A DNA stretch of 64,000 nt from Calditrichia bacterium (GCA_020635015.1 JACKAP010000014.1:94625-158624), one strand, 5' to 3'. Counted from the first letter of the stretch, positions 24,214 through 32,994 are shown. Numbers and translations are program-made. The notes: a model not told the origin generated them from the sequence alone.

Positions 24214-25219
24214 TCGGGATCCTAAAATGATGAAGATTTTCATAATCGCGGCCGGTTGCAATTTGTAATTCCCCATTTTTCATATTGAAAACGACAGACC
24301 AACGGGTCGTCGCTACGGAAACGGATTGAAGCAGGTTCATTGCAGCGTTTTCCCCAATAACTCCACTATGAGCATTCAGGGTCTCGTAGGCAGTTTTGTA
24401 ACGCCAGCAGGGGGCATTTTGATGACTGCTCAATCCGGTGACAATAAAATTCGTCGTTACCTGCCAGGGATCGGTGTTATCGATTATTTTCATCTGTCCA
24501 TCAACAAATTCAATAATCGCCGAATGTCCCGATGTATCAGCAATGAGGTAATGAATGGGCGGATCCTCCATTTGGATATTATATTGTTGAATCAGCGCTA
24601 TCGCCTCCCGGGTTGAATTTGCATAATCCAGAACCAGGCGGATCAGTTGCAATTCGCCGATGGTTACTTTGGAAATGTTATAAGGCGTCTGTGCCTCGGG
24701 AATGGCATTCATCCCAATAGCCACGCCCTTTTCGTTCATGCCGTCAAAAGGGTAATAGGGCGCGGTTCGCAGCGTGCGCTGATTGTCGGAAGATGCTGGC
24801 GATTCATTTCGGTGATAATCAAAAAAGGTCATATCAACGGTAGAAACAGAGGCATTGCCGTCCGGGGGATCGGTAAAGACCAGGAAATAGGTAGCATGAT
24901 CCGGCCAGTCGTAATTCCGGCCGAACAACCGGCTGTCATCGCCGAAAGCGGAAAAACAGGTACAGGCATAATTTTTACTGCCGGAAGTAATCGAGGTATA
25001 AAACGGAATATCGCCAGTCTGTAAATACGCATCAAATTGGTAATCGGCAGTATAAGTCAGGGTGAACAAGGGATAATCGTCAACTTGGGTGACGGCGCCA
25101 TATGCGGTCACATAAGTTTCATTGCCGGAAGAGACCGGATTCTGTTCTGAATCACAAGTAAAGAGCAAACAATAGCCGAGAATAAAAGGAACGATCAAAA
25201 ACACACGTTTTGAATGCAT
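24203..25219 (-). CDS. Ntn-type linear amide C-N hydrolase / acyltransferase (C45-like), lipoprotein
   Basis: A 338-residue protein with a lipobox (YCLLFTCDSE). The central block CTCFSAFGDDSRLFGRNYD fits the autocatalytic N-terminal-nucleophile Cys and GRNYDW motif of penicillin/choloylglycine-type acylases and C45 acyltransferases (also acid ceramidase-like). Further family blocks are FDGMNEKGVAIGMNAIP and the late QSVSVATTRWSVVFNMK. Members hydrolyse amide bonds between fatty acids and amines. The start at 25219 has a GGAGG site; a longer frame upstream lacks signal-peptide logic. The overlapping downstream gene suggests a two-gene operon. Confidence 0.8.
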   Translation of the reverse strand: MHSKRVFLIVPFILGYCLLFTCDSEQNPVSSGNETYVTAYGAVTQVDDYPLFTLTYTADYQFDAYLQTGDIPFYTSITSGSKNYACTCFSAFGDDSRLFGRNYDWPDHATYFLVFTDPPDGNASVSTVDMTFFDYHRNESPASSDNQRTLRTAPYYPFDGMNEKGVAIGMNAIPEAQTPYNISKVTIGELQLIRLVLDYANSTREAIALIQQYNIQMEDPPIHYLIADTSGHSAIIEFVDGQMKIIDNTDPWQVTTNFIVTGLSSHQNAPCWRYKTAYETLNAHSGVIGENAAMNLLQSVSVATTRWSVVFNMKNGELQIATGRDYENLHHFRIPNDK

Positions 25220-25461
25220 GTTAGCCTCCTTAATTCGTGCGTTCAGAGAAGATCTTTGCCATTTTTTTAACAAACGGCTAAGTAATTGTTAAATGATTAC
25301 GGATATGTGGGGAAATAGATTGAGATTTTAACAATTTTATTTATATTCCAAAACGAATATCGAATTGACCAGCGTCTGAAATACTTATTTCAGTCGTCAG
25401 TTTTCATCTGTCAACTCTCCGTGACGCTATCGCTAAAATGTCGGTATATTTGTTTGACGCC

Positions 25462-26100
25462 CTATTGTTTGATATTTGCCTGGCGAAGGAATCCGGCCAC
25501 ATCTTCCCGGGCGCGCGCCACCACCCGCTGCAGGCTGGCGCTGATCGCTTCCACTACCATCAGGGGATCTTTTTGCGCGGCGGGCGTTTTTTCGGCGTAA
25601 CGGTTTTGCCAGATGACAGCACCGTTATCTGCATCATACAGCACGAACTCAATGGCAACGCTGCCAAACCAGGCCTCCTCATCATCCCATTCCTCGAAGG
25701 CATTGATCTTCCCGCGCAGCAGGTAATCGACCGGTTCCCCGGCAGTGCTGCTCACCACCCGGCGGAAGGCGCCGGAGGCGCTGAACTGCTGCTGCACCGC
25801 GTCAGCCACCAGTTTGCGGGGCGGTGCCACCCAGCGGCGGTAGTGGTAGTACTGCACCTCATAGGGAGAACTGCGGTAGACGATGCGCTCGCCTTCATAG
25901 AGCACGTCGCAGTCAAACCCGCCGACCCCCAACGTAAGCGGAAGCGGGTCGGACTGCGCCGGGGGCGCTGCCGGGTAATCGACCCGGTAATAATAGGTGG
26001 CCGGCACGCTGCCGCAGGAGGCCAACAGCACCAGCATGCTGCCGAACAACAGCAGCCATGAATATTTCCGGAACATCTTTCGATATTGCGCTGCATTCAT
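25462..26100 (-). CDS. ABC-type transport auxiliary lipoprotein (PqiC/YmbA-like)
   Basis: A 212-residue lipoprotein (lipobox MLVLLASCGS) of the ABC transport auxiliary family (PF03886). Typical blocks are the N-terminal YYYRVDYP strand, LTLGVGGFDCDVLYEGERIVY, SPYEVQYYHYRRWVAPPRKL and the C-terminal helix. Such lipoproteins sit in the outer membrane and work with MCE proteins in moving lipids between membranes. The start ATG follows the MCE gene stop by 1 nt, making it the last gene of the mla-type operon. Confidence 0.88.
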   Translation of the reverse strand: MNAAQYRKMFRKYSWLLLFGSMLVLLASCGSVPATYYYRVDYPAAPPAQSDPLPLTLGVGGFDCDVLYEGERIVYRSSPYEVQYYHYRRWVAPPRKLVADAVQQQFSASGAFRRVVSSTAGEPVDYLLRGKINAFEEWDDEEAWFGSVAIEFVLYDADNGAVIWQNRYAEKTPAAQKDPLMVVEAISASLQRVVARAREDVAGFLRQANIKQ

Positions 26101-26101
26101 A

Positions 26102-26998
26102 TTATTTGATCTTCCTTTCCGGCGGCGCCGCTTTGCGCACCAGCAGCCAGGGCTGTGCCTTGATCATACGGGAAAATTCTTCCATGTTCTGTGAAGTGAC
26201 CTGGAAATTTTCCACAATTTCCCCAAGATTGCGGTCGTTGGCTGACATGGTGGCGCGCAACTGGCTGAGGGTAGCCTTAAATTCACCCATCAACTGCTGC
26301 ATGCCGGCGGTACCGCGCTCCAGGTTGGCCAGTACCCGGGTGATGTTGCCGTCGCTGGTATCGGTCAGGGCGGTCAGGTTAGCCCCCACCGCCGCCAGCT
26401 GATGGCTCATCTCCTGGAGGGAATTCATCGAGGCCAGGGCCGGCCCCCGCAAGTCGCGCAGCAGCGTATCGCTGCCGCCCATGATCGAAGCCAGGCGGGC
26501 ACGATTTTGGTCATTGAAAAGGTCGCTGGTGCGGGCGATGAGCACCTGCACCTGGTCACCCAACTCGGTCATCATCTCCGCCATCTGGGCAAAACTCAGC
26601 ACTTCCTTGCTGGGAATGACGCTCCCCGGGGGCAGGATCTCAGCCTCCGGCGATCCGGAGGATATCTCCAGATGCTGCTCGGACATCAGACTGATGGAGG
26701 TGATGAAGGCCCGCGAGTCGTTGCGCACCGGGGTGTCTTTTTGCACCTCGATCAGCAGCCCGATCTGATGCTGCTGCGCATCAGGCAAAATCAACTCGAT
26801 CACCTGGCCGACATTGAGACCACGGTATTTGACCAGGGTACCCTCAGTGATGCCGCCGACATAATCGAGATACACCCGGTAGGGCTTGGTATCCCGGTCG
26901 AAGCGCACACCGAACATCGCCACCAGAAATATCCCCAACGCCAGCACGGCAGCGATGATGATGATCCCGGCCTTGATTTCGTTTCCTTTGAATTCCAT
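26102..26998 (-). CDS. MCE domain protein (MlaD-type substrate-binding subunit)
   Basis: A 298-residue inner-membrane-anchored protein: N-terminal helix IIIIAAVLALGIFLVAMFG, then an MCE domain (residues about 35-115) with YVGGITEGTLVKYRGLNVG and DTPVRNDSRAFI, followed by a long helical tail (about 120-280) with repeated hydrophobic heptads that could form a tube or contact its lipoprotein partner. MCE proteins ferry phospholipids between inner and outer membrane. The start at 26998 gives the family-like N-terminus MEFKGNEIKAG; ATG 27013 is possible. Permease and ATPase genes lie upstream on the same strand behind a repeat element. Confidence 0.92.
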   Translation of the reverse strand: MEFKGNEIKAGIIIIAAVLALGIFLVAMFGVRFDRDTKPYRVYLDYVGGITEGTLVKYRGLNVGQVIELILPDAQQHQIGLLIEVQKDTPVRNDSRAFITSISLMSEQHLEISSGSPEAEILPPGSVIPSKEVLSFAQMAEMMTELGDQVQVLIARTSDLFNDQNRARLASIMGGSDTLLRDLRGPALASMNSLQEMSHQLAAVGANLTALTDTSDGNITRVLANLERGTAGMQQLMGEFKATLSQLRATMSANDRNLGEIVENFQVTSQNMEEFSRMIKAQPWLLVRKAAPPERKIK

Positions 26999-27039
26999 TC
27001 GTATTCCCGTCATATATTGACTTTAATAAACATAATTTT

Positions 27040-27130
27040 ATTTGCCACAGAGTCACAGAGATCACGGAGAACTGACAACTGAAAACTGAAAACTGAAAAT
27101 CTCTGTGTTCTCTGTGGCTCTGTGGCAAAT
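27040..27130. repeat. GCCACAGAG inverted-repeat element inside the mla operon
   Basis: Arms TTTGCCACAGAGTCACAGAG and CTCTGTGGCTCTGTGGCAAA with AACTGAC/AACTGAA heptamers between them. It separates the ATPase gene from the MCE gene and might reduce read-through. Confidence 0.88.
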
Positions 27131-27150
27131 AAAATTCACGTAACTTTCAC

Positions 27151-27948
27151 TCATCCCCCCGCACCGGTGATGGTATTCAGATACTGATCCCGATCGATCT
27201 CCTCGTCATCCGCCTCGCGGTTGAAGAACTGGCGGATCACCGGATCCTCGCTCTGCTTCAATTCGTCTCGGGTGCCGATTGCCCGGATCACCCCTTCGTG
27301 CATCATCGCAATGCGGTCGGCGATGGTGAACACCGATTCCATCTCGTGGGTTACGATCACGATGGTCATCTTGAACGCGCTTTTCAGCCGCAGAATCAAG
27401 TTATCCAACCCGGCGGCCACCACCGGGTCCAGCCCGGCGGAGGGCTCGTCGCAGAAGAGGATCTCCGGGTCCATCGCAATCGCCCGGGCCAGGCCGGCGC
27501 GTTTCTTCATCCCCCCGGAAAGCTGGGCCGGTTTGAAGCGGTCGAAGCCGGAGAGGCCCACCAGGTCGAGCTTCATCTTCATCATGATCTGGATAGTGCT
27601 CTCCTCCAGCCCGGTGTGTTCGCGCAGGGGGAAGGCCACGTTGTCGCCGACGGTCATGGAGTTGAACAGCGCCGCCGATTGGAACAGCATCCCAATCTTG
27701 CGGAAGATGGCCACTCGCGCATCCTCGCTAATACGGTTGATGTCCTGCCCCTTGATCAGCACCTCCCCCTCCGCCGGCCGGGAGAGGCCGATCATGTGGC
27801 GCAGCAGGGTGCTCTTGCCGCAGCCGGAACGCCCCAGGATGGCCAGCGACTCTCCGGGATAGACCTCGAGATCCACCCCCTTCAGCACGGTGCGACTGCC
27901 GTAGGTGGCCACTAAATTTTTTACCTGGATGATGGGTTCCCGCGCCAT
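27151..27948 (-). CDS. ABC transporter ATP-binding protein (MlaF-type)
   Basis: A 265-residue ABC ATPase. Walker A is GRSGCGKSTLL, the signature is LSGGMKKRAGLARA, Walker B is ILFCDEPSAGLDPV and the H-loop lies in IVIVTHEMES, all as in MlaF/Ttg2A. Its C-terminal extension (DPVIRQFFNREADDEEIDRD) is also typical, where it contacts the dimer. It powers lipid transport with the permease and the MCE protein. The start ATG lies one base after the permease stop (TGACATG), so translation is coupled. A longer frame beginning in the permease end is not used. Confidence 0.93.
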   Translation of the reverse strand: MAREPIIQVKNLVATYGSRTVLKGVDLEVYPGESLAILGRSGCGKSTLLRHMIGLSRPAEGEVLIKGQDINRISEDARVAIFRKIGMLFQSAALFNSMTVGDNVAFPLREHTGLEESTIQIMMKMKLDLVGLSGFDRFKPAQLSGGMKKRAGLARAIAMDPEILFCDEPSAGLDPVVAAGLDNLILRLKSAFKMTIVIVTHEMESVFTIADRIAMMHEGVIRAIGTRDELKQSEDPVIRQFFNREADDEEIDRDQYLNTITGAGG

Positions 27949-27949
27949 G

Positions 27950-28756
27950 TCAAAAACTCGCGTAAAATAAAGTTGTGAACAACACATCGGCAGCGATAAT
28001 CAGGAAAATTGATACGACCACCGAACGAGTGGTGGCCTTACCCACCCCTTCCGCCCCGCCGCGCACGATCAGCCCCTGGTGGCAGCCGATCCCGGCAATG
28101 ATCAGGGCAAAGAAACCGCTTTTGGTCAACCCGCTGAAAAGATCCTTGAAGGTCAGGGCGGAGATCGTCTGATCCACATAACGCACGCTGGTCAAATCCA
28201 GGGTGAGCATCGAGATCAAGTAGCCGCCGAAGATCCCCACCAGGTCGGCAATCACCGTCAGGCAGGGCAGCATGATCATCATCGCCAGCACCCGCGGCAC
28301 CACCAGGAACTTCACCGGGTTCAGCCCCATGGTCGCCAGGGCGTCGATCTCCTCCGAGACCCGCATGGTGCCGATCTCGGCGGTGATCGCCGAGCCGTTG
28401 CGTCCGGTAATGATGATCGCCGTGAGCAGCGGCCCCAGCTCCCGGATAATCGACACCGCGGTCAGATTGGCGGTGTAGATGGTCGCGCCAAAGGCCTTCA
28501 GTTGATAGGCCGACTGCATGGCGATGATCAGGCCGACGAAGAAGGCGATCAGGGAGACGATCGGCAGCGATTCGTAACCAATTTTGACCATCTGCTCCAC
28601 CACGTATTTCCACTTGAAGCCTTTTCCCCGGAAAGGGGCGATCAGCATCCAGTAGAAGGTCTCCCGCGCCAGGCGGCCCACTTCCCGGCTCTGCCCGGCC
28701 AGTTCCAGCCCCCGGCGGCCGACCTGGCCGAATATTTTGGTTGCGGTTTTGCTCAT
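27950..28756 (-). CDS. Lipid ABC transporter permease (MlaE-type)
   Basis: A 268-residue permease of the MlaE family (PF02405) with about five to six membrane helices. Recognisable blocks: IVSLIAFFVGLIIAMQSAYQL, FGATIYTANLTAVSIIRELGP, ITGRNGSAITAEIGTMRVSEE and IDALATMGLNPVKFLVVPR, which include the coupling helix EExDAL that docks on the ATPase. With the ATPase, MCE protein and lipoprotein downstream it makes a complete trans-envelope lipid transporter. It is the first gene of the operon; the STAS gene lies 136 nt upstream on the same strand behind a repeat. Confidence 0.93.
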   Translation of the reverse strand: MSKTATKIFGQVGRRGLELAGQSREVGRLARETFYWMLIAPFRGKGFKWKYVVEQMVKIGYESLPIVSLIAFFVGLIIAMQSAYQLKAFGATIYTANLTAVSIIRELGPLLTAIIITGRNGSAITAEIGTMRVSEEIDALATMGLNPVKFLVVPRVLAMMIMLPCLTVIADLVGIFGGYLISMLTLDLTSVRYVDQTISALTFKDLFSGLTKSGFFALIIAGIGCHQGLIVRGGAEGVGKATTRSVVVSIFLIIAADVLFTTLFYASF

Positions 28757-28791
28757 TCGTTATTCAAAATTTTACCGACAACATCGTTTTT

Positions 28792-28880
28792 AGCCACAGA
28801 GCCACAGAGAACACTGAGAACTAACAACCAACAACTAAAACTCATAAAAACCTCTGTGATCTCTGTGTCTCTGTGGCAAA
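28792..28880. repeat. GCCACAGAG inverted-repeat element upstream of mlaE
   Basis: Arms AGCCACAGAGCCACAGAG and CTCTGTGTCTCTGTGGC around AACTAAC/AACCAAC heptamers. It lies between the STAS gene stop and the permease start. Confidence 0.85.
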
Positions 28881-28892
28881 TACAACATGCGC

Positions 28893-29234
28893 TTACTGCT
28901 TCAATCGTGCCAGCGCATCCTCCGCATTGTCATAAATCTCAAACACCTTATCCAGCCGGCTGAGTTCGAACACGCTGCGCACTTCCGGGCGCAGGCTGGT
29001 TAAGACAAATTTACCGCCATATTTCCCGCTTTCCTGAAGCACCTCGATCAGCGTGGCCAGGCCGGAGCTGTCCATATAGGTCACGCCGGCCAGATCCACC
29101 ACGATTGCCGGAGGTTTCCCGGCGGCCAGTTTCAGGAGGGTGCTGCGCAGTTGCGGGGAGGAGTAGAGGTCCACTTCTCCTTCGACCGCCGCCAGCGCGG
29201 CGCGGTCCGGGTGGGTGATATCAATCTTGAGCAT
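28893..29234 (-). CDS. STAS domain protein (anti-sigma factor antagonist type)
   Basis: A 113-residue single STAS domain (SpoIIAA/RsbV fold). The phosphorylatable serine lies in VVDLAGVTYMDSSGLATL, and EGEVDLYSSPQLRSTLLKL is the usual first half. The start ATG (29232-29234) overlaps the end of the RsbW-type kinase gene by 14 nt. In partner switching the unphosphorylated STAS protein sequesters the kinase; the SpoIIE-type phosphatase upstream would reactivate it. An alternative is an MlaB-like role, because STAS proteins also bind MlaF and the mla-type operon is directly downstream; the DSSG motif favours the signalling role. Confidence 0.9.
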   Translation of the reverse strand: MLKIDITHPDRAALAAVEGEVDLYSSPQLRSTLLKLAAGKPPAIVVDLAGVTYMDSSGLATLIEVLQESGKYGGKFVLTSLRPEVRSVFELSRLDKVFEIYDNAEDALARLKQ

Positions 29235-29655
29235 CTGGGTCCCTGCTTCCCGGCAGATTTTTTGCCAATAAGAGTTGATTTCCTGTATCGTCACTCTGAT
29301 AATCGACCACATCCATGATCGACTTGATAAAATGCAGTCCCAGTCCCCCGGGACGGATCTCATTGAGGTCACGCGGCTTCATGGTGCCAGGATCGGCTTT
29401 CCTCCCGTTGTCCTGAAGCAGAATTTCCAGCCGGCGCGGGGTGATCCGGCAGGTTACCCGGATGGAATGTCCGGGTTCGCTTTGATAGGCATGGCGGATG
29501 ATGTTGGTCACCGCCTCGTCTACCGCCAGGGTCACCGCCTGCCCGGTTTCCGGCGAAAACCCGCCCAGTTCGCAGGCATAGGTCACTGCCCCGCGCACTA
29601 CTTTGGCGTATTTCGCATCGCTGGGAATTTCGATTGTGAAACCATCCACCGCCAT
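29221..29655 (-). CDS. RsbW-type serine kinase / anti-sigma factor (HATPase domain)
   Basis: A 144-residue GHKL ATPase of the HATPase_c_2 type. N box: LAVDEAVTNIIRHAYQ; G1-like block: DNGRKADPGTM; final block: RPGGLGLHFIKSIMD. It is expected to phosphorylate the STAS protein whose gene overlaps its end, and in classic systems to bind a sigma factor. No sigma factor gene lies in the neighbourhood, so the output could be something else. The ribosome site is unremarkable and the start fits family length. Confidence 0.92.
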   Translation of the reverse strand: MAVDGFTIEIPSDAKYAKVVRGAVTYACELGGFSPETGQAVTLAVDEAVTNIIRHAYQSEPGHSIRVTCRITPRRLEILLQDNGRKADPGTMKPRDLNEIRPGGLGLHFIKSIMDVVDYQSDDTGNQLLLAKNLPGSRDPDAQD

Positions 29656-29690
29656 TTGCTTCCTGCGCTTTGTACCGGGTCATTAATTTT

Positions 29691-29784
29691 TTTTGTCCAC
29701 GGATTACACGGATTTTCACAGATTAAGTAAAAAACACGACCACCTCTAATCAGTGTAAATCCGTGTAATCCGTGGATGTTTTTT
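29691..29784. repeat. CACGGATTA inverted-repeat element (period 9)
   Basis: Words CACGGATTA, CACGGATTT, TCACAGATT face AATCCGTGTAATCCGTGG across a loop of about 40 nt. It lies between the phosphatase stop region and the kinase gene. Confidence 0.8.
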
Positions 29785-29791
29785 GCAATGC

Positions 29792-31096
29792 TCACCCCTC
29801 CCACTTCAGCACCAGCGCGGTGATGTCATCGTGCTGGGCTGTGCCGGAGGAGAAAGCCTTGACGTCGTCGAGCACACGTTCGAGCAGCGCCTCAGGTCCC
29901 GAGGCAGGGTCGGCAAGCAGGGCTTGCAGGCGTTCCAGGGAATAGAGTTCGCCGCCCGGATTGTGCGCCTCCACCACCCCGTCGGTGACTAGCACCAGAT
30001 AATCGCCCGAGTTCAATTGCACGGTTTGTTCTCCGTAAGCGGCCCCGTCAGTAATGCCTAAAGGGATGCCTCCGCCGTCTTCCAGCCGTTCGACCTTTCC
30101 ATGGGCATCGATCCGCAGCGGCGGCAGGTGACCGGCGTTGGCGAAAGAGAAGCGCCCGCTATCGCCATCCAGCACCCCGTAAAGGAAGGTCACGAACATC
30201 CCCCGGCGACTGCGTGCCGCAAGGGCCCGGTTCAGGGTTTCCAGCAGCCGGGCGGGTTCCGGGGCAGACTGGGCGTGGAGCCGGAAATCGCTCACCAGCC
30301 GGGCCATGTAGAGCGCCGCCGGGATGCCCTTGCCGGACACATCACCGATCGACACGCCCAACCGGCCGGCATCAAGTTCCACGAAATCGAACAAGTCGCC
30401 TCCCACCGACGAAGCAGCCAGGCTCTTTGCCGCCAGAGTGAAGCGGCCATCCGGCGAGGCGGGAAACGTTTCCGGCATGAAACTCTGCTGGATATGTCGC
30501 GCCGCCTCTAACTGCTGCTCGATGCGCTGGCGATCCAACTCCAGTTGGTGAATTCGAGCATTTTCGATCGCCATCGCCACCTGGCGGCAGAAGGCCGAGA
30601 ACAGCTTCAGGTCGTCGGAATCGAATGCTTTTCCATCATTGCGGTTAATCACCTCGGCGACCCCGATCAGCCGGTCGCGCACCTTCAGCGGGGCGGCGAG
30701 GATCGAACGGGTACGGAAGCCGGTCTTGCGATCCACATCGGGATTAAAGCGGTCATCCTGGTAGGCATCGGGAATGATCTGGGCCTGCTGGTGGGAGGCC
30801 ACCCAGCCGGCAATGCCCCGATCCAGAGGAATCTCGATGGTCTTGAACTTCTCCCCGGCATCTCCCAATGCCACCGGGCATTCGAAGACCTTCTTCTCCC
30901 GGTTGATCAGCAGAATGGAGCTGGCTTCCGCCTGCATCACCTGCTGGGCTTTTTTCATCACCAACTGCATCACCTCATCCAGATGAAAGGTCGAGTTGAT
31001 GATAATCCCCACCTCGATCAGGCTGGAAAGCGCCTCCACCCGGGCGCTCAGGATTGCCCGATCCTGTTGCAGTTTTGTCAGGGTTTCTTTTGCCAT
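29792..31096 (-). CDS. GAF-domain SpoIIE-type PP2C phosphatase
   Basis: A 434-residue protein. A GAF domain covers about residues 20-175 (EVMQLVMKKAQQVMQAEASS, DRGIAGWVASHQQAQII, GVAEVINRNDGKAF). A short helical linker (LDRQRIEQQLEAARHIQQSF) leads to a SpoIIE/RsbU-like PP2C domain at about 210-434, with SVGGDLFDFVELD, GVSIGDVSGKGIPAALYMA and the late QHDDITALVLKW, which keep the metal-binding Asp residues. It should dephosphorylate the STAS protein when the GAF domain senses its ligand. It is upstream of, and on the same strand as, the kinase and STAS genes, giving a complete three-part module. Confidence 0.93.
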   Translation of the reverse strand: MAKETLTKLQQDRAILSARVEALSSLIEVGIIINSTFHLDEVMQLVMKKAQQVMQAEASSILLINREKKVFECPVALGDAGEKFKTIEIPLDRGIAGWVASHQQAQIIPDAYQDDRFNPDVDRKTGFRTRSILAAPLKVRDRLIGVAEVINRNDGKAFDSDDLKLFSAFCRQVAMAIENARIHQLELDRQRIEQQLEAARHIQQSFMPETFPASPDGRFTLAAKSLAASSVGGDLFDFVELDAGRLGVSIGDVSGKGIPAALYMARLVSDFRLHAQSAPEPARLLETLNRALAARSRRGMFVTFLYGVLDGDSGRFSFANAGHLPPLRIDAHGKVERLEDGGGIPLGITDGAAYGEQTVQLNSGDYLVLVTDGVVEAHNPGGELYSLERLQALLADPASGPEALLERVLDDVKAFSSGTAQHDDITALVLKWEG

Positions 31097-31178
31097 CTTT
31101 TTTATAACCGATCCTTATCAGCCTTAATCTTAATAAGATAGACGGTAAATACCAACAGGTTATTGGAGGAAATTTTTG

Positions 31179-31241
31179 GGGGTTGATGGGTGAATGGGTT
31201 GATGGGTGAATGGGTTGATGGGTGAATGAGTTGATGGGTAA
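31179..31241. repeat. Octamer array GGGTTGAT/GGGTGAAT
   Basis: Seven alternating 8-base units GGGTTGAT and GGGTGAAT, the last ones slightly altered. It lies upstream of the phosphatase gene in an otherwise featureless gap of 273 nt. Confidence 0.85.
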
Positions 31242-31369
31242 CTACTTGTTAACACGTTTTTTGCAATTATAGATTTCTCACAAACGACGTTCGAAATGAC
31301 GGTGCGTTTGTCATTCCGATGGCTTCAGCCGAGGAATCTGTTCCATGAAAAGACTTAATAAGCAATGTA

Positions 31370-31645
31370 TTACTCGTCAACAACCAACTGCCCGATCCCG
31401 GAACGCATCACCTGCTCGTACCCGTCTTCGTAAAACCGTTTGGCGGCGGCGTAGCGGATATGCATGATGTTGAACGGGTTATATTTCCCGTTGTGGATGG
31501 TAAAAATGTAGGTCGAGTCGTCCTGCCGGCCCAGCTTATAGGGTGTCGGGAGGGCAAAGGAGGCGATGCGCAGGTCGGTGTGGAGCAATTTCAGGAAATC
31601 CAGGCGGCGGTAGAAATAGCCGAAAAATCCGTCGGCATAGCTCAT
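31370..31645 (-). CDS. Small conserved-looking protein of unknown function
   Basis: A 91-residue protein with no signal peptide, rich in aromatic residues (YADGFFGYFYRRLDFLKLLH, STYIFTIHNGKYNPFNIMHI). Its ATG follows the stop of the M14 carboxypeptidase gene by one base (TGAAATG), so it is translationally coupled to that gene. I recognise no family. The composition is protein-like and codon use matches the neighbours, so I regard it as real, but its function is unknown. Confidence 0.55.
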   Translation of the reverse strand: MSYADGFFGYFYRRLDFLKLLHTDLRIASFALPTPYKLGRQDDSTYIFTIHNGKYNPFNIMHIRYAAAKRFYEDGYEQVMRSGIGQLVVDE

Positions 31646-31646
31646 T

Positions 31647-32936
31647 TCACCGCACCACACTCAACTGCCGCACCTGCACCCCCGCCGCGGTCTCCAGTCG
31701 ATAGAAATACATCCCCGTCGCCAGACGGGAGGCGTCAAAGAACACCCGGTGGGTCTGGGCGGCGCGGAAGCCTTGGTCGAGCACCGCTATCCGGCGACCC
31801 AGGATATCGTAAACCGCCAGGCGGACACGCTGGGGGGTGTTCAACTCGTATTGGATCACGGTTGCAGTGGCGCTGCCGGCGCTCAGTTGCACCGGATTGG
31901 GATAGCTCTGCGCCAGGGTGGGGCCGGCGGGAGCGGCACCTCGGTTATCGCGCACGATGGCGGTCTGCACCAGGCCGAGATAATCCGCTACCCCATGCAG
32001 CAGGGCGTAGGCGGTCAGATCGTAATTGCCAGCGCTGGTGCAGTTCATGTCCTCATAGGTCAGGGCCATCACCGCTTCGGCAAAATTGAGCCAGAACCAG
32101 CTTTCGGGGTACTGGGTGGGGGTGCCGCCGGTCCAACTGACAAAATAATTCCAGGGCTGGATGCCGCCGGGATAATAGGAGCGCACGCCGCCGATAAAAT
32201 CCTGCTCCAGCGTCGTAAACAGCGGGGAGGTGCCGGCGGCGTCATGATAAACAAAATACCGTGTGCAGGCATATGCGGAATGCATGTTCAGCGCCACTTC
32301 GATCGGTGCGGCGGACGTCATCAATTCGGTAAAACGGCTGCGCAGCACCGCCACCTCCGGCTGCACCGGATTGGCGTTCCAATTGCTCTCGATATCGATC
32401 CCGTTGGCGTTCTGCCGGGGATATTCCAGCTCCACCCCGTCAGGATTATACATCGGGATGATGTAAACAACGCACTGGGAGCGAATGAACTGGGCAAACG
32501 GATCCTCCGACAGCAGCAGGTTGATCAGCTCGTCGGTGACCCACCATGCCTGCACCTCGTTGGGATGGGTGCGGGCATGCATAAAGACGGTCCGGCGCGG
32601 GGTCAGCGGCGGCTGGTCCGAGGTGATGGTCAACTGCCACAGCGCCCGGTTCTGCACGCTGGCCCCCAGGGAATCGATGCTCACATAAGGGCTTTGTTCC
32701 CAGCGGCCGAGGTCTGCCAGCAAGCTGTCGTAGCCGTATCCCCAGTGATCGCCTAGCGTCGCCAGCATCTGCTGGGCTTGCAGCGGATCGAAGACCCCGC
32801 ACTTATCGACCAGCCCGGTCAGCGGGTCCGGATCGAAGCTGTGCGATTGTTGTTCCTGGGAGAAAAGGTTGACCGGGAAAAGAATGGAAACGATGAATAA
32901 GCTGGATAAAAGAACGTCGCGTGTGTAGTTTTTCAT
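31647..32936 (-). CDS. Secreted M14 zinc carboxypeptidase with type IX sorting tail
   Basis: A 429-residue protein with a signal peptide (DVLLSSLFIVSILFPVNLFSQ). The M14 domain has the first zinc ligands in HARTHPNEVQAWW (HxxE), the next His in EVALNMHSAYAC, the substrate-side stretch NPDGVELEYPRQNANGID and the catalytic Glu in MALTYEDMN. Residues from about 350 form a C-terminal sorting domain: LAQSYPNPVQLSAG, VRLAVYDILGRRIAVLDQG, GMYFYRLETA and a terminal RQLSVVR. It is exported and then delivered by type IX secretion, and removes C-terminal amino acids from peptides. The start at 32936 was chosen because the signal peptide follows directly. Confidence 0.92.
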   Translation of the reverse strand: MKNYTRDVLLSSLFIVSILFPVNLFSQEQQSHSFDPDPLTGLVDKCGVFDPLQAQQMLATLGDHWGYGYDSLLADLGRWEQSPYVSIDSLGASVQNRALWQLTITSDQPPLTPRRTVFMHARTHPNEVQAWWVTDELINLLLSEDPFAQFIRSQCVVYIIPMYNPDGVELEYPRQNANGIDIESNWNANPVQPEVAVLRSRFTELMTSAAPIEVALNMHSAYACTRYFVYHDAAGTSPLFTTLEQDFIGGVRSYYPGGIQPWNYFVSWTGGTPTQYPESWFWLNFAEAVMALTYEDMNCTSAGNYDLTAYALLHGVADYLGLVQTAIVRDNRGAAPAGPTLAQSYPNPVQLSAGSATATVIQYELNTPQRVRLAVYDILGRRIAVLDQGFRAAQTHRVFFDASRLATGMYFYRLETAAGVQVRQLSVVR

Positions 32937-32994
32937 AATGATCTTCCGTCTGATAACATCCAACATCGTACTTTATGAATTAATCGTACTTCCT

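Noticed and set aside
28880..28893. tRNA-Sec near selA/selB or elsewhere in the window
   Set aside because: No long-armed tRNA with UCA anticodon could be found by reading; coordinates here are only a placeholder for a whole-window search.
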